From: Fimbriimonadaceae bacterium
Lineage (GTDB): Bacteria > Armatimonadota > Fimbriimonadia > Fimbriimonadales > Fimbriimonadaceae
Direction: 5' to 3'
NCBI GenBank assembly: GCA_020849075.1
Contig: JADLGZ010000039.1
Location: 1-5,622 of the forward strand
DNA: 5,622 nt
In this document: positions 1 to 5,622 of the stretch, piece after piece
Layout: each line of letters starts with the position of its first letter
Numbering within the stretch: position 1 is the first letter of the stretch
Made by a program: the position numbers and the translations under genes
The notes under the pieces: generated by a model
The model's input: only the letters and a program-made list of their open reading frames with translations
The model's database searches: none
What the model was told of the DNA's origin: nothing

Positions 1-1107
1 ATCGAAGTCACCGTCATCAAGTCGAAGAGCACCAAGCCGAAAAGCTTTGGAAAAGTAAAACTCGGGAACCTGGCTGTTTTCTGTCGTCAGTTCAGCACAA
101 TGGTGGATGCGGGCGTGTCGCTGGTCCGTTGCTTGGATGTTCTCGGTCGCCAAACTCAGGATCCCAAGCTCAAGAAGATTCTCATTGACCTTGGGGAGCG
201 CATCGAGTCAGGTGAAACCCTGAGTAAGTCTATGCAGCGCCACCCGCGAACGTTTAACAACCTGTTTGTTGGACTCATACGGGCTGGTGAAATTGGTGGT
301 GTGCTTGAAGAGACATTGCAGCGGTTGAGCCACTTCTTGGAGAAAGACGTTGAACTGCGTCGAAAGATCAAGTCCGCGATGACCTACCCGACTCTTGTGC
401 TTTGCGCGGCGATCGGCATCGTGATCTTCCTCGTGTCATGGGTCGTTCCTCAATTCGCCCAGCTCTTCTTGGATATTGGTCTCAAAGCGGATGAGTTCCC
501 AGCGATGACCAAGTTCTTGATTGACCTGTCCGCCTCGTTTGTTAAGACTTGGTATCTCTGGCTGGGCGGCATCATTTTGATCTTGGTGACGTACAAGCTG
601 ATCGCCTCAACGCGGTTTGGAAGACGGGTGATTGATCGCGCAAAGCTTCATGTGCCAGTGTTTGGCAAGCTCCACCACATGATATGTATGGCTCGGTTTA
701 GCCGGACGATGGGCACCTTGCTCACTTCGGGCGTACCCATCTTGCAGGCGATGGAAACGGTCGCCGGAACGGTCGGCAACACGATCATGGCCGATGCCGT
801 TCTGGAAGCACGAGCGCGCATCCGAGAAGGTGACCGTATTGGCGACCCCTTGGAGCAATCTCGACTCTTCCCACCGATGGTGATTCACATGATCGGTGTT
901 GGCGAGGAATCCGGTTCCCTTGACTTCATGCTCCAGAAGATTGCCGACTTCTATGAAGATGAGGTCGAAGCTCGCGTGGCATCATTGACGGCGGCCCTAG
1001 AACCAATCATGATTCTGTTGCTCGGTTTCATTGTGGGGTTCATCGTTATTGCGATGTTCTTGCCACTAATCAAAGTGATCGAGACACTGTCGGCCGGCGA
1101 TACCTAG
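1..1107 (+). CDS. pilC: Type IV pilus / type II secretion inner-membrane platform protein (PilC/GspF family), 5'-truncated
   Basis: The reading frame is open from base 1, so the start lies upstream; 368 residues are visible, against about 400 for the family, so only a few dozen N-terminal residues are missing. The first Met in frame (base 100) is internal: the preceding residues (LAVFCRQFSTM) belong to the first GspF domain. Two tandem GspF domains are visible, about residues 24-150 and 230-355. Each has the family signature with GE and a small-residue turn: RAGEIGGVLE near 94-103 and GVGEESGSLD near 299-308. Three membrane segments fall near 130-151, 185-201 and 336-357, the usual topology. 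By family knowledge the protein sits in the inner membrane, contacts the assembly ATPase and feeds processed pilins into the growing fibre. The next gene is a prepilin peptidase, a common neighbour. PilC and GspF cannot be told apart from this sequence; family assignment is secure. Confidence 0.95.
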   Translation: MEVTVIKSKSTKPKSFGKVKLGNLAVFCRQFSTMVDAGVSLVRCLDVLGRQTQDPKLKKILIDLGERIESGETLSKSMQRHPRTFNNLFVGLIRAGEIGGVLEETLQRLSHFLEKDVELRRKIKSAMTYPTLVLCAAIGIVIFLVSWVVPQFAQLFLDIGLKADEFPAMTKFLIDLSASFVKTWYLWLGGIILILVTYKLIASTRFGRRVIDRAKLHVPVFGKLHHMICMARFSRTMGTLLTSGVPILQAMETVAGTVGNTIMADAVLEARARIREGDRIGDPLEQSRLFPPMVIHMIGVGEESGSLDFMLQKIADFYEDEVEARVASLTAALEPIMILLLGFIVGFIVIAMFLPLIKVIETLSAGDT

Positions 1108-1116
1108 AGAAAAGAG

Positions 1117-1195
1117 TCGAAGAATCATCGTGGCCTGAACCGTTCGGTTCGGGCCACGGTCACTTTGAGGTGGCTTGAACGTCCAGAATCTTCGA
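1117..1195 (+). promoter_or_regulatory. Structured intergenic leader with a strong hairpin ahead of the peptidase start
   Basis: Bases 1129-1141 pair with 1146-1158 around a 4-nt GTTC loop (13 pairs, one G-U), extended by a wobble and an A-T pair to 1127/1160. An outer helix can form between 1117-1126 and 1186-1195 (9 of 10 pairs). The Shine-Dalgarno and TTG start lie in the loop between the hairpin and the outer helix. The 3' hairpin arm (1147-1157) can instead pair with 1170-1180, covering the TTG, because 1130-1140 and 1170-1180 are near-identical 11-mers (10 of 11). There is no T-tract after the hairpin, so it is not a typical intrinsic terminator. It could be a translational switch, an mRNA stability or processing hairpin, or chance. 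The pairings are seen; the regulatory role is inference. Confidence 0.4.
1167..1173 (+). promoter_or_regulatory. Ribosome binding site deciding the TTG start of the prepilin peptidase
   Basis: GAGGTGG lies immediately upstream of TTG at 1175, with four bases between GAGG and the start, which is slightly short. An in-frame TGA at 1166-1168 means no earlier start is possible. The alternative ATG at 1196 has no purine-rich site before it, so TTG 1175 is preferred. Confidence 0.6.
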
Positions 1196-2215
1196 ATGTT
1201 TCCTGAATGGACGGCGGTGGTGGGGTTCCTGATCGGAGCAACAATTGGGAGCTTCCTGAATGTCGTCATTTACCGCTTGCCACTCGGGCTCTCTATCAAT
1301 GAGCCCAAGCACAGCTTTTGCCCAAGTTGCCAGAATCGACTGGCAGCCCAGGACTTAGTTCCCCTCTTCAGTTGGCTGTTTCGAGGGGGGAAATGTCGTC
1401 AATGCGGCGCCAAGGTGCCGGCCCGTTACTTTTGGGTCGAGGTGATCACCGGTAGCCTGTGGGGCTTGGTCTGGTACCAGCAGTTGTGCGTTGGGGCTGA
1501 CGTGGCGAGGGCAATCTGTTTCGTCGTCATGGTGAGCCTCCTTGTTGCGGCCACGTTCATTGACTTGCGCTGGTTTATCATCCCAGACGAGCTCAATGCA
1601 CTTCTTCTGTTGACTGGTCTGGGTTACAACGTCTCTCTGATCGTCCAGGGACGACCGGAGGCGTGGACTTGGGGGTTGCCCAGCTCTGTTGCGGGGGCGC
1701 TTGTGGGCACGTTGGTCCTTTGGGGCATTACCTTTTTGGGCCGGCTAATTTTTCAGAAAGATGCCATGGGGCATGGGGATATCAAGCTTGCTCGGGGAAT
1801 TGGGGCGTGCCTCTTCCCGCTCGGTGCGATAGTCAGCTTTGGTACCGCGATCGTGCTTGGTGCGGTCCTAGGGATTTTCCAGGTAATTGTTGCCTCGCGG
1901 AAGCCCCAAGATGATCCAGAGGAAGAAACTTACATCCCCGAAGAACCCGAGAGCCTCGGTTCGATCCTGAAATCGGGTTTGGGATACTTATTAGCGATTG
2001 ACGCAATCGGCATGGTCATCCCGAAACTATATATGGGGTGGTTTGGAGAGGATCCGCGTGCTCAAGAAACTTTGGAGGATGATGATTGGCAACCCGGTTT
2101 CACCACGATTCCATTCGGACCTTACCTAGCGGCCGGTGCCATCGTGGCGGCAACGGCCAGTGGCCCGATCAAGTCAATACTGGATGCCTACTTGAAGTAT
2201 CTGCATGGCGACTAG
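1175..2215 (+). CDS. pilD: Prepilin peptidase / N-methyltransferase (A24 family, PilD/GspO) with an acidic C-terminal insertion
   Basis: This is an inner-membrane aspartyl protease that cleaves the leader of prepilins and, in two-domain forms like this one, methylates the new N-terminus. The N-terminal domain has GSFLNVVIYRLP (residues 25-36) and two zinc-type cysteine pairs, C49/C52 and C74/C77, typical of the bifunctional form. The peptidase domain has the ID(x7)PD motif with candidate catalytic D130 (D138 in IIPDELN) and the GxGD motif MGHGDIK with catalytic D202. Several hydrophobic segments surround these. The family's closing IPFGPYLAAGA motif is present at about 312-322. Between the membrane segment ending near 240 and that motif lie some 70 residues usually almost absent: an acidic stretch (241-260), an additional hydrophobic stretch (about 266-290) and a second acidic stretch (291-305). 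This explains 346 residues rather than about 250-290. It starts at TTG 1175, supported by a Shine-Dalgarno site; ATG 1196 is the alternative. Its likely substrates are the three prepilins encoded directly downstream. Confidence 0.95.
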   Translation: MNVQNLRMFPEWTAVVGFLIGATIGSFLNVVIYRLPLGLSINEPKHSFCPSCQNRLAAQDLVPLFSWLFRGGKCRQCGAKVPARYFWVEVITGSLWGLVWYQQLCVGADVARAICFVVMVSLLVAATFIDLRWFIIPDELNALLLLTGLGYNVSLIVQGRPEAWTWGLPSSVAGALVGTLVLWGITFLGRLIFQKDAMGHGDIKLARGIGACLFPLGAIVSFGTAIVLGAVLGIFQVIVASRKPQDDPEEETYIPEEPESLGSILKSGLGYLLAIDAIGMVIPKLYMGWFGEDPRAQETLEDDDWQPGFTTIPFGPYLAAGAIVAATASGPIKSILDAYLKYLHGD

Positions 2216-2237
2216 AGTTTTTGCCGATGAGAGGAAC

Positions 2238-2243
2238 AGAGGA
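2238..2243 (+). promoter_or_regulatory. Ribosome binding site of the GspG-like pseudopilin
   Basis: AGAGGA ends eight bases before ATG 2252, an ideal spacing. It favours ATG 2252 over the in-frame ATG at 2288, which has only a weak GGCGGA eleven bases upstream. Confidence 0.6.
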
Positions 2244-2251
2244 CGCGAACA

Positions 2252-3169
2252 ATGAGTCAAGATTATCCAGCGGCGGAACCTACCTATATGAAACGACAGC
2301 ACGCGTTTACGCTTGTGGAGCTTCTAGCGGTGATTGCAATCATCGCTTTGCTTTCGGCAATTATCTTCCCGGTATTCGCGCGGGCAAGGGACAATGCGAA
2401 CAGATCCGGTGACATTTCGTCGCTGAACGAGCTTCGGACGTCGCTTCAGCTTTACCGACAAGATTTCGGTGGCTATCCACCTTCCCTCTTGGGCTACGTG
2501 GATCGCTATACAACTGGTCCGCAGAGTGGGCAAGTCATACCCGCAGAGCAGATCACGTCAGCTCTGTATCCCAAACGCGTAAGAAGCCTTGAGACATTTC
2601 GGCCTCGACCGGTGCGGGTACCCCAGAATGCAATTACGTCCGCCGTTTGGCCCGAGGCAGATCCCCGAGCAGTTGGCTCAGCGCCAATTGTGGATACCGA
2701 TGGGAATAATCAAGTTACGAGCGCTGACGATATTGCCGGAGCTCGGCAAGCCTACACGAATACGGATACCGTGACCCGAAACCCGGGGCTCCCAGCCGGA
2801 CCTGGAAACCCAGCGGCGGAATATTATCAGATCAGCGGCTATGACGTTGCCCAGAATCCTAAGTCAATCGGGAATCGAGCGAACCAGTGGGAGTTGCGGT
2901 ATGCACTCTTTTGGACTAACTTCTCGATTGGGCAAGGTGCTGGTTTTGGCGCGGGTAGTGCTTTTGATGATCCCCGACAATTGGGCTATAACGACCCGCC
3001 GGAAAGTACGGTGATCACTTGGAACTCGTACTATCGCGACTTCGAGCCGAGCGGGGTGAATCGAGTTCCCCAGCGAATCAATCGCGACATCGTTTTGTTT
3101 TTGGGTGGTGCGGCTCGACCCTATGATTCTCGAAAAGTTTGGGATTACGCATGGCGCGTGATGCCGTAA
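2252..3169 (+). CDS. GspG-like pseudopilin with prepilin N-terminal methylation domain and an EF-hand-like loop
   Basis: A prepilin-class protein of 305 residues. The class III leader ends in KRQHA, with cleavage predicted between A18 and F19. The mature protein begins FTLVELLAVIAII, with the invariant Glu at +5 (E23) and Pro at +22 (P40). A membrane-spanning/assembly helix runs from about 19 to 70, followed by LYRQDFGGYPP (67-77), resembling the GspG post-helix motif. Beyond this the protein is about twice the size of a classical GspG. Residues 148-160 form a DxDGNNxVxxxDD loop like an EF-hand or dockerin calcium loop. The C-terminal RDIVLFLGGAARP (278-290) recalls the end motif of many Armatimonadota/Planctomycete pseudopilins, with Gly in place of the usual Asp. 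It is probably the major or a core pseudopilin of this locus, processed by the upstream peptidase. ATG 2252 gives an 18-residue leader; ATG 2288 would give a conventional 6-residue one (MKRQHA). Pilin class is certain; subtype is less so. Confidence 0.9.
   Translation: MSQDYPAAEPTYMKRQHAFTLVELLAVIAIIALLSAIIFPVFARARDNANRSGDISSLNELRTSLQLYRQDFGGYPPSLLGYVDRYTTGPQSGQVIPAEQITSALYPKRVRSLETFRPRPVRVPQNAITSAVWPEADPRAVGSAPIVDTDGNNQVTSADDIAGARQAYTNTDTVTRNPGLPAGPGNPAAEYYQISGYDVAQNPKSIGNRANQWELRYALFWTNFSIGQGAGFGAGSAFDDPRQLGYNDPPESTVITWNSYYRDFEPSGVNRVPQRINRDIVLFLGGAARPYDSRKVWDYAWRVMP
2693..2731 (+). other. EF-hand/dockerin-like putative calcium loop inside the GspG-like pseudopilin
   Basis: Codons for residues 148-160 read DTDGNNQVTSADD. 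Acidic or amide side chains fall at loop positions 1 (D148), 3 (D150), 5 (N152), 7 (Q154) and 12 (D159), with a hydrophobic Val at position 8, as in canonical EF-hand and dockerin loops. Classical GspG also binds calcium near its C-terminus, but with a different loop. Calcium binding here is inferred from the spacing alone; flanking helices were not verified. Confidence 0.5.
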
Positions 3170-3182
3170 AGCGCCCCAAGTT

Positions 3183-3187
3183 GGAGG
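3183..3187 (+). promoter_or_regulatory. Ribosome binding site deciding the TTG start of the large pseudopilin
   Basis: GGAGG lies ten bases before TTG 3198. The frame is closed upstream by a TGA at 3159-3161 and has no ATG or GTG between it and 3198. The next possible starts (TTG 3204, GTG 3210) are farther from the site. Confidence 0.65.
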
Positions 3188-3197
3188 CTATCTAGAT

Positions 3198-5186
3198 TTG
3201 AATTTGTTTGTGCCTAGTTATCGGAAACGCGGAGCCTCGTTGATCGAGATTCTGGTCGTCATTGTGATCTTCGTGGTGGGGATTTTGGCGTCGGTCCAGG
3301 TCTTCCCGGGTGGCTTGGCCATCTTGCGGCAAAATCGCTCCAACACAGTTGCCAACGCCCTCGCCCGTGCCGAAATGGAGCGAATGAAGTCAAATCGCGA
3401 TCACTCATTCAACGCTCTTATCGCGGCAAACTATCCAACTGTCTTGCCTGGAGTTCGTGAAATCGAGCTTGATATTCAGCGAGCTCCCAATGACATCAAT
3501 CCACCCGCCCAAGTGACTGGGCTCGATAACAGCGGACTTCTTTCCGATGTTGATGGTGGCTTGGGGAACTGGTGGTTATTCTCCGGGGCTAATGCAATGA
3601 GGCAAATCATCGGTGAGGGTCGAACGATTCCCGCCGCCCGATATGTGGACGGTCCATTAGGGGCCAGATTTGGGGGTGTTCTCGCCGTGCAGTACGGCCC
3701 GCTCTTCCTGAATATCCAGTCCGCCAGTCCATCAAATCCTTCGAATCTCGTGCCTTTTGTGGTCTACGGGAATGATTTGGTGCGGCGGTTTAGTGATTTT
3801 GATCTGTCGAGCGACTTTCCTCTCCGGGACGACTATGTCACATGGATTGAGGATGACGGGGAATACTTCACTCTTCCGCAAGGTGCCTACCGCCCCGGTG
3901 CCCCTGTAGATCGTAACTATCGAGTCAGCGCACGGGTGCAGTTTAGCGATGGGACGGTGCAGGACTTGGTCCGGGTCGTTACGGTTCCCGCGGCGGCTAT
4001 GGGTGCTCCGCGATACAACATTTCCCACGACTTTAAGGTTGTCTTCAGTGGTGCCGGCCCGGCCGTCACCCGAGTTGAACCCGACACGGTGCAAATCGCA
4101 CGGCTATTCGATGAAGTGACGACTTTCTACACCGAGGCGCAAATTCAGGGGAACCCGGGCTTGTTGGATGATGCGGTCTACCAGTACCAGAGGTTGGACG
4201 ACCAACTGGGCATTTTCCTCTTCCATCCGCAGGGGTCGCAATATCAGGAGCGTCGTGGTCGCGGTCGCTTACCCATGCGGGCCTTTGTAGACTACAACGT
4301 TCTTGATTGGCGCATTCTGCGCGATGACTTTCGCGTCGGTTCATCGGCACCGTACCAGCAAAAACTCTTGGTTGAGGGACTCAAGGTCTCGGGCGAGAGG
4401 GGGGGCGACAATTTGGTCTATCAAGGTTTGGGCTTCCCGGCTGCCAACGGCACGGTCACGCCAGCCCAGCGCGACCTCGTGATCTTTGATCGAGAGACGG
4501 GAGCGGTCATCCTGCCAAACAGCTACACGATTGACAAGTCCTTAGGTCTACTGCAATTCGTTGATGTTGATAACAATTCAGCCAACGGCCTCAGTGCTGA
4601 CGTGGTGTACGCAGGGACGACGACTTCACAACGCGTTGATGATATTCGCGGGCGAGCGGTGCGAGCCCTCTACGAAGCAAAAGGTGAGTACGCAGTGCAG
4701 CCAGTAAAGGCCTTTAACCGCTACCGGGCTACCTTCAGTTCAACCCTCGGAGTCGGCCAATGCTATGTCGGTGGTACGGACCCGGGTGCTCCTCTTTCTC
4801 TGGACCACCGAATCTACTTCTCGCGCAGCGAGATTGGAAAGCAGGTAGTCGTTAGCGAAATCGTTTATGAAGACGGGGGAGGTGCTCGTAAGAAACTCAC
4901 CGAGCAGGTCTTCTTGATTCGGGCGCCTGGTCCCAGCGACTGGAACCGCTATGCCTACATAGATATCCAAGATAAGGATGCAGGCGCTGTGCGATTCAAC
5001 TACAGCCTTGGTTATGCCGTTCGATCGGTGCGCGGGGCCAGTGTCGGCGTCCGCGTGTTCTGGAACCCGTCGTCATTCCACTTGACAACGGATTCCAACA
5101 CTAACCTTGAGCGAATGCGCCAGTGGCTCGGCCAGATGCGCCGGGTTACGACTGAGACTTTCCTCATGAAAGGGGCAGATAATTGA
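3198..5186 (+). CDS. Very large GspI/PilV-like minor pseudopilin (662 aa)
   Basis: The N-terminus has a basic leader ending RKRG, predicted cleavage between G12 and A13, then ASLIEILVVIVIFVVGILA with Glu at +5 (E17) and one hydrophobic helix to about residue 35. The next stretch (AILRQNRSNTVANALARAEM, 41-60) resembles the helix of GspI/PilV proteins. Those are usually 120-170 residues; here about 600 extra residues follow, with no further obvious membrane segment, so the bulk should be outside the inner membrane. The extension looks beta-rich, for example YRVSARVQFSDGTVQDLVRV (241-260), which resembles Ig-like strands. It also has many Tyr, Asp and Gly, an Asp/Asn loop at 456-468 and a single Cys (C522). 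I recognise no catalytic motif. The TTG start follows a good GGAGG site. The gene sits between GspG-like and GspJ-like genes, where gspI would be expected, and overlaps the next gene by one base. It may be a tip or adhesive subunit; that is inference. Confidence 0.87.
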   Translation: MNLFVPSYRKRGASLIEILVVIVIFVVGILASVQVFPGGLAILRQNRSNTVANALARAEMERMKSNRDHSFNALIAANYPTVLPGVREIELDIQRAPNDINPPAQVTGLDNSGLLSDVDGGLGNWWLFSGANAMRQIIGEGRTIPAARYVDGPLGARFGGVLAVQYGPLFLNIQSASPSNPSNLVPFVVYGNDLVRRFSDFDLSSDFPLRDDYVTWIEDDGEYFTLPQGAYRPGAPVDRNYRVSARVQFSDGTVQDLVRVVTVPAAAMGAPRYNISHDFKVVFSGAGPAVTRVEPDTVQIARLFDEVTTFYTEAQIQGNPGLLDDAVYQYQRLDDQLGIFLFHPQGSQYQERRGRGRLPMRAFVDYNVLDWRILRDDFRVGSSAPYQQKLLVEGLKVSGERGGDNLVYQGLGFPAANGTVTPAQRDLVIFDRETGAVILPNSYTIDKSLGLLQFVDVDNNSANGLSADVVYAGTTTSQRVDDIRGRAVRALYEAKGEYAVQPVKAFNRYRATFSSTLGVGQCYVGGTDPGAPLSLDHRIYFSRSEIGKQVVVSEIVYEDGGGARKKLTEQVFLIRAPGPSDWNRYAYIDIQDKDAGAVRFNYSLGYAVRSVRGASVGVRVFWNPSSFHLTTDSNTNLERMRQWLGQMRRVTTETFLMKGADN

Positions 5187-5188
5187 TG
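5171..5188 (+). promoter_or_regulatory. Shine-Dalgarno and TGATG stop/start overlap coupling the last two pseudopilins
   Basis: AGGGG at 5171-5175 lies inside the 3' end of the large pseudopilin gene, ten bases before ATG 5186. The TGA stop (5184-5186) shares its A with the ATG start, an arrangement typical of translational coupling, which would keep the two minor pseudopilins at similar levels. Confidence 0.6.
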
Positions 5189-5622
5189 CGAAGAAGGGCG
5201 TTTACTTTAATCGAGCTCATTACGGTCATGGCCCTGACGGCGGTCCTGATGGGGATCATTGTCTACCCGCTGGTTCAAAGCTTTAATATCACCCGGGCCG
5301 GGCAAGGATTTGCCGACGCCCAGAACCGAGCTCGCATTCTCATTGAGAGGATGACTCGTGAAATTGGCAATGCCGCTTTCGTTCGTGACAATACGGGCGA
5401 AGCGGGAGCGGTTTACATTGATGTCCCCGCATCCGCCGCGACGCCTGCCAATCTGGTGAGAATCAGGCTGGAAAACTCAAGGTTGGACATCGTATCTCCG
5501 GCCCAAGGGGACCCGACGCCTTCAAACGCCCCCGGGGGCGGATTGGTGGATCCCGATACCGGGCGGATCGACCCAACGCTAAAGACCCCGAAGGGAGATG
5601 TGAATCTCCCGGTGAGCGAAGG
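5186..5622 (+). CDS. GspJ/PilW-like minor pseudopilin, 3'-truncated by the window end
   Basis: 145 full codons are visible and the frame is still open at the window end. The leader is five residues (MRRRA), with predicted cleavage between A5 and F6. The mature protein starts FTLIELITVMALTAVLMGII, with Glu at +5 (E10) and Pro at +23 (P28). A helix with NRARILIERMTREIGNAAF (47-65) follows; this matches the pattern of GspJ/PilW proteins, where the post-membrane helix carries an L-x-R-[DE]-[IL] stretch. The remainder (about 78-145) is Pro/Gly/Asp-rich, including APGGG and VDPDTGRID, with no recognised domain. By family knowledge GspJ and GspI associate in a tip complex that primes pseudopilus assembly, which fits the 1-nt overlap with the preceding GspI-like gene. 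Prepilin class is certain; GspJ versus PilW is open, and the full length is unknown. Confidence 0.88.
   Translation, partial: MRRRAFTLIELITVMALTAVLMGIIVYPLVQSFNITRAGQGFADAQNRARILIERMTREIGNAAFVRDNTGEAGAVYIDVPASAATPANLVRIRLENSRLDIVSPAQGDPTPSNAPGGGLVDPDTGRIDPTLKTPKGDVNLPVSE

Noticed and set aside
1127..1160. Rho-independent terminator between the platform and peptidase genes
   Set aside because: The hairpin is strong, but it is followed by CACTTTGAGG rather than a T-tract, and the next gene's ribosome site begins only a few bases later. Read-through is more likely.
2086..2412. Forward open frame spanning the end of the peptidase and the start of the GspG-like gene
   Set aside because: It overlaps two genes with clear family signatures in other frames, and its translation is Cys/Arg-rich without any motif.
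2252..3169. DUF1559-type pseudopilin with the H-X9-DG C-terminal signature
   Set aside because: The N-terminus is similar, but no H-X9-DG motif occurs; the C-terminus has LFLGGAARP instead.
3732..4094. Reverse-strand open frame of about 120 codons within the large pseudopilin gene
   Set aside because: It lies entirely antisense to a well-supported gene, has a composition-driven Arg/Pro/His-rich translation with no recognisable motif, and has no context of its own. The same holds for the antisense frames at 607-888, 4066-4350 and 4740-4970.
1..5622. Mobile elements, CRISPR arrays, tRNA or rRNA genes
   Set aside because: No transposase-like frames, terminal inverted repeats, regularly spaced repeats or tRNA-like folds were seen; gaps between genes are all under 70 bases.

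Overview
The window is one tightly packed, single-strand (+) stretch of a type IV pilus / type II secretion-type assembly locus. It holds an inner-membrane platform protein (PilC/GspF, cut off at its 5' end), a prepilin peptidase (PilD/GspO), and three consecutive prepilin/pseudopilin-class proteins, the last cut off by the window end. About 97% of the window is coding and I see no RNA genes, mobile elements or CRISPR.

Organism: the GspG-like protein carries an N-terminal helix with the run IIFPVFARARDNA. In my general knowledge this FPVFARAR style is typical of Armatimonadota (Fimbriimonas/Chthonomonas relatives), and less so of Planctomycetes. Moderate GC, recognisable Shine-Dalgarno sites, and unusually large pseudopilins with Pro/Gly/Asp-rich C-terminal parts fit such a host. 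This is an inference from style, not a database match.

Layout: platform protein (1-1107); a 67-nt gap with a strong hairpin and possible alternative pairing onto the next start; prepilin peptidase from a TTG codon (1175-2215); GspG-like pseudopilin of 305 aa with an embedded EF-hand/dockerin-like loop (2252-3169); a very large GspI/PilV-like pseudopilin of 662 aa, again from TTG (3198-5186); and a GspJ/PilW-like pseudopilin starting in a TGATG overlap (5186 to the window end). Gaps of 67, 36 and 28 nt and a 1-nt overlap suggest one transcript.

How the genes work together: the peptidase trims (and probably N-methylates) the three prepilins at the (G/A)|(F/A)-T/S-L-(V/I)-E site. The platform protein, driven by an assembly ATPase presumably encoded outside the window, then pushes them into a fibre or pseudopilus. 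The components are standard. What is unusual is the decoration: an oversized minor pseudopilin, a putative calcium loop inside a GspG-like protein, an acidic insertion in the peptidase, and a structured leader ahead of the peptidase. I do not see a wholly new system, but these add-ons may mark a lineage-specific version of the pseudopilus.
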